64,000 nucleotides of DNA. Origin: Polaribacter sp. SA4-10 (GTDB taxonomy: Bacteria > Bacteroidota > Bacteroidia > Flavobacteriales > Flavobacteriaceae). Positions within the stretch are counted from its first letter, which is position 1, and every line of letters starts with the position of its first letter. The stretch is taken from NCBI RefSeq assembly GCF_002163835.1, contig NZ_CP019331.1, forward strand, positions 2,641,001 to 2,705,000, in the 5' to 3' direction. The notes below the pieces were generated by a model that did no database searches, was not told where the DNA came from, and saw nothing but the letters and a program-made list of their open reading frames with translations. Positions 63,159 through 64,000 of this stretch are shown here, in pieces. Made by a program: the position numbers and the translations under genes.

Positions 63159-63869
63159 TTATTTATTATTAACAATTGTACCAATGTTTTCTCCAGAAAT
63201 AAGTTTCATTAAATTTCCGTTTGTATTCATATCAAATACTATAATTGGTAAATTATTTTCTTCACTTAATGTAAAAGCAGTCATATCCATTACTTTTAAT
63301 CCTTTCTGAATAACTTCTTTAAAGGTAATTGTATCAAATTTTACTGCATCTTTATTTTTTTCTGGATCTGAGCTATAAACTCCATCCACTCTTGTCCCTT
63401 TTAAAATTGCATCGGCACTAATTTCAATAGCTCTTAATACGGCAGCTGTATCAGTTGTAAAATAAGGATTACCTGTTCCTGCGCCAAAAATAACAACTCT
63501 TCCTTTTTCTAAGTGCCTAATTGCTTTTCTCTTTATATAAGGTTCTGCAACTTCTTTTATCTCTAAAGCAGTTTGTAACCTTGTCTTAACGTCTTCTGCT
63601 TCTAGCGCACTTTGCAGTGCTAATCCATTGATACAAGTTGCAAGCATGCCCATGTGATCTCCTTGCACTCTGTCCATCCCATTGGCTGCACCAGCAACTC
63701 CTCTAAAAATATTTCCACCACCAATTACGATGGCAACTTCAATTCCTTTTTCTACTACTTGTTTTATTTCTTTTGCATATTCTGAAAGACGTTTTGGATC
63801 GATTCCATATTGTCTTTCACCCATTAATGCTTCTCCACTTAATTTTAATAGAATTCTTTTGTATTGCAT
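63159..63869 (-). CDS. pyrH: UMP kinase
   Basis: A 236-residue hexameric kinase that phosphorylates UMP in pyrimidine synthesis. Motifs: [82 protein letters not shown] and [25 protein letters not shown] -7 element on the minus strand (63889-63896) and a terminator upstream suggest it is also transcribed from its own promoter. Confidence 0.97.
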   Translation of the reverse strand: MQYKRILLKLSGEALMGERQYGIDPKRLSEYAKEIKQVVEKGIEVAIVIGGGNIFRGVAGAANGMDRVQGDHMGMLATCINGLALQSALEAEDVKTRLQTALEIKEVAEPYIKRKAIRHLEKGRVVIFGAGTGNPYFTTDTAAVLRAIEISADAILKGTRVDGVYSSDPEKNKDAVKFDTITFKEVIQKGLKVMDMTAFTLSEENNLPIIVFDMNTNGNLMKLISGENIGTIVNNK

Positions 63870-63888
63870 AGTTTTGTTGAAAGTTATG

Positions 63889-63896
63889 CAAAATTA
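63889..63896 (-). promoter_or_regulatory. -7 promoter element for pyrH
   Basis: On the minus strand TAATTTTG fits TAnnTTTG, 19 bases before the pyrH ATG and downstream of a terminator, so pyrH-frr would be a separate unit. Confidence 0.45.
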
Positions 63897-63931
63897 CGTT
63901 TTTTTTTTGATTTTTAATTTTTTGAGAAAAA

Positions 63932-63957
63932 AAAACCTCGCAAAGTTGCGAGGTTTT
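63932..63957 (-). terminator. Rho-independent terminator upstream of pyrH
   Basis: AAAACCTCGCAA / TTGCGAGGTTTT, a 12-bp stem around AG with T-rich flank on the minus strand, just after the partial gene at the window edge. Confidence 0.8.
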
Positions 63958-63965
63958 AATAATTT

Positions 63966-64000
63966 TTAAATTTCTACTTTCATAGAAATAATAGAATCGT
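63966..64000 (-). CDS. Last codons of a gene entering from the right, probably tsf
   Basis: On the minus strand the frame reads DSIISMKVEI followed by TAA at 63966-63968 and then a terminator. Position next to pyrH-frr suggests elongation factor Ts (usual order rpsB-tsf-pyrH-frr). The eleven codons are too few to confirm it by sequence. Confidence 0.45.
   Translation of the reverse strand, partial: DSIISMKVEI

Overview
The window is AT-rich chromosomal DNA from a member of the Flavobacteriaceae (Bacteroidota), probably a marine Polaribacter/Tenacibaculum-like genus; the genus is inference. Support comes from promoters of the flavobacterial type (TAnnTTTG near -7), a protein with a type IX secretion tail, a SusC-style TonB receptor with an N-terminal carboxypeptidase-like domain, OmpA proteins with thrombospondin type 3 repeats, DUF4292 and HU-CCDC81/SPOR proteins, and atpD-atpC standing apart from the other ATP synthase genes. 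No tRNA, rRNA, CRISPR array, insertion sequence or prophage was recognised.

Layout. 1-1.8 kb: end of a surface-polysaccharide cluster (polyprenyl glycosylphosphotransferase, family 2 glycosyltransferase). 1.9-6 kb: purD, a MurG-like glycosyltransferase and, convergent, a PhoR/PhoB-type two-component pair. 6.2-9.7 kb: T9SS cargo, a PolB-like exonuclease and an ABC-F ATPase preceded by a duplicated hairpin-containing repeat. 10.1-14.2 kb: an operon of sugar nucleotidyltransferase, TPR protein, DUF4292 lipoprotein and EnvC-like factor. 14.2-21.2 kb: retinol-saturase-like oxidoreductase, small MscS channel, thioesterase, HU-CCDC81/SPOR protein, dprA, a kinase-like unknown and an EamA exporter. 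21.2-24.6 kb: mfd.

24.6-29 kb is the most unusual part: small outer-membrane barrel genes alternate with decaying partial copies of the mfd 5' end, after a decayed ssb-like gene. 29-33 kb is a metal-homeostasis locus (TonB receptor, DtxR/MntR regulator, ZIP transporter) with a perfect inverted-repeat operator between the divergent promoters. 33-37.5 kb: RecB/AddA-like helicase and kbl. 37.5-43 kb: two tandem OmpA/TSP3 genes separated by a decayed atpD fragment, followed by intact atpD-atpC.

43.5-51 kb: rbfA, a LolC/E-like permease, dusB, an M28 peptidase, a TolB-like lipoprotein whose 3' end is repeated in tandem (68 bp unit), an EF-hand protein and lepA. 51-56.5 kb: YugP-type peptidase, asparaginase, an ExbB-ExbD-ExbD energy-transduction operon and a PorT-like barrel. 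56.5-64 kb (minus strand): rpoN, asnS, an RND/MMPL transporter, frr, pyrH and the last codons of what synteny suggests is tsf.

The main discovery is that two separate loci about 10 kb apart carry the same barrel family and show the same history: the barrel gene was duplicated in tandem together with the 5' part of its housekeeping neighbour (mfd at one, atpD at the other). The intact housekeeping gene stayed at the edge while the inner copies decayed.
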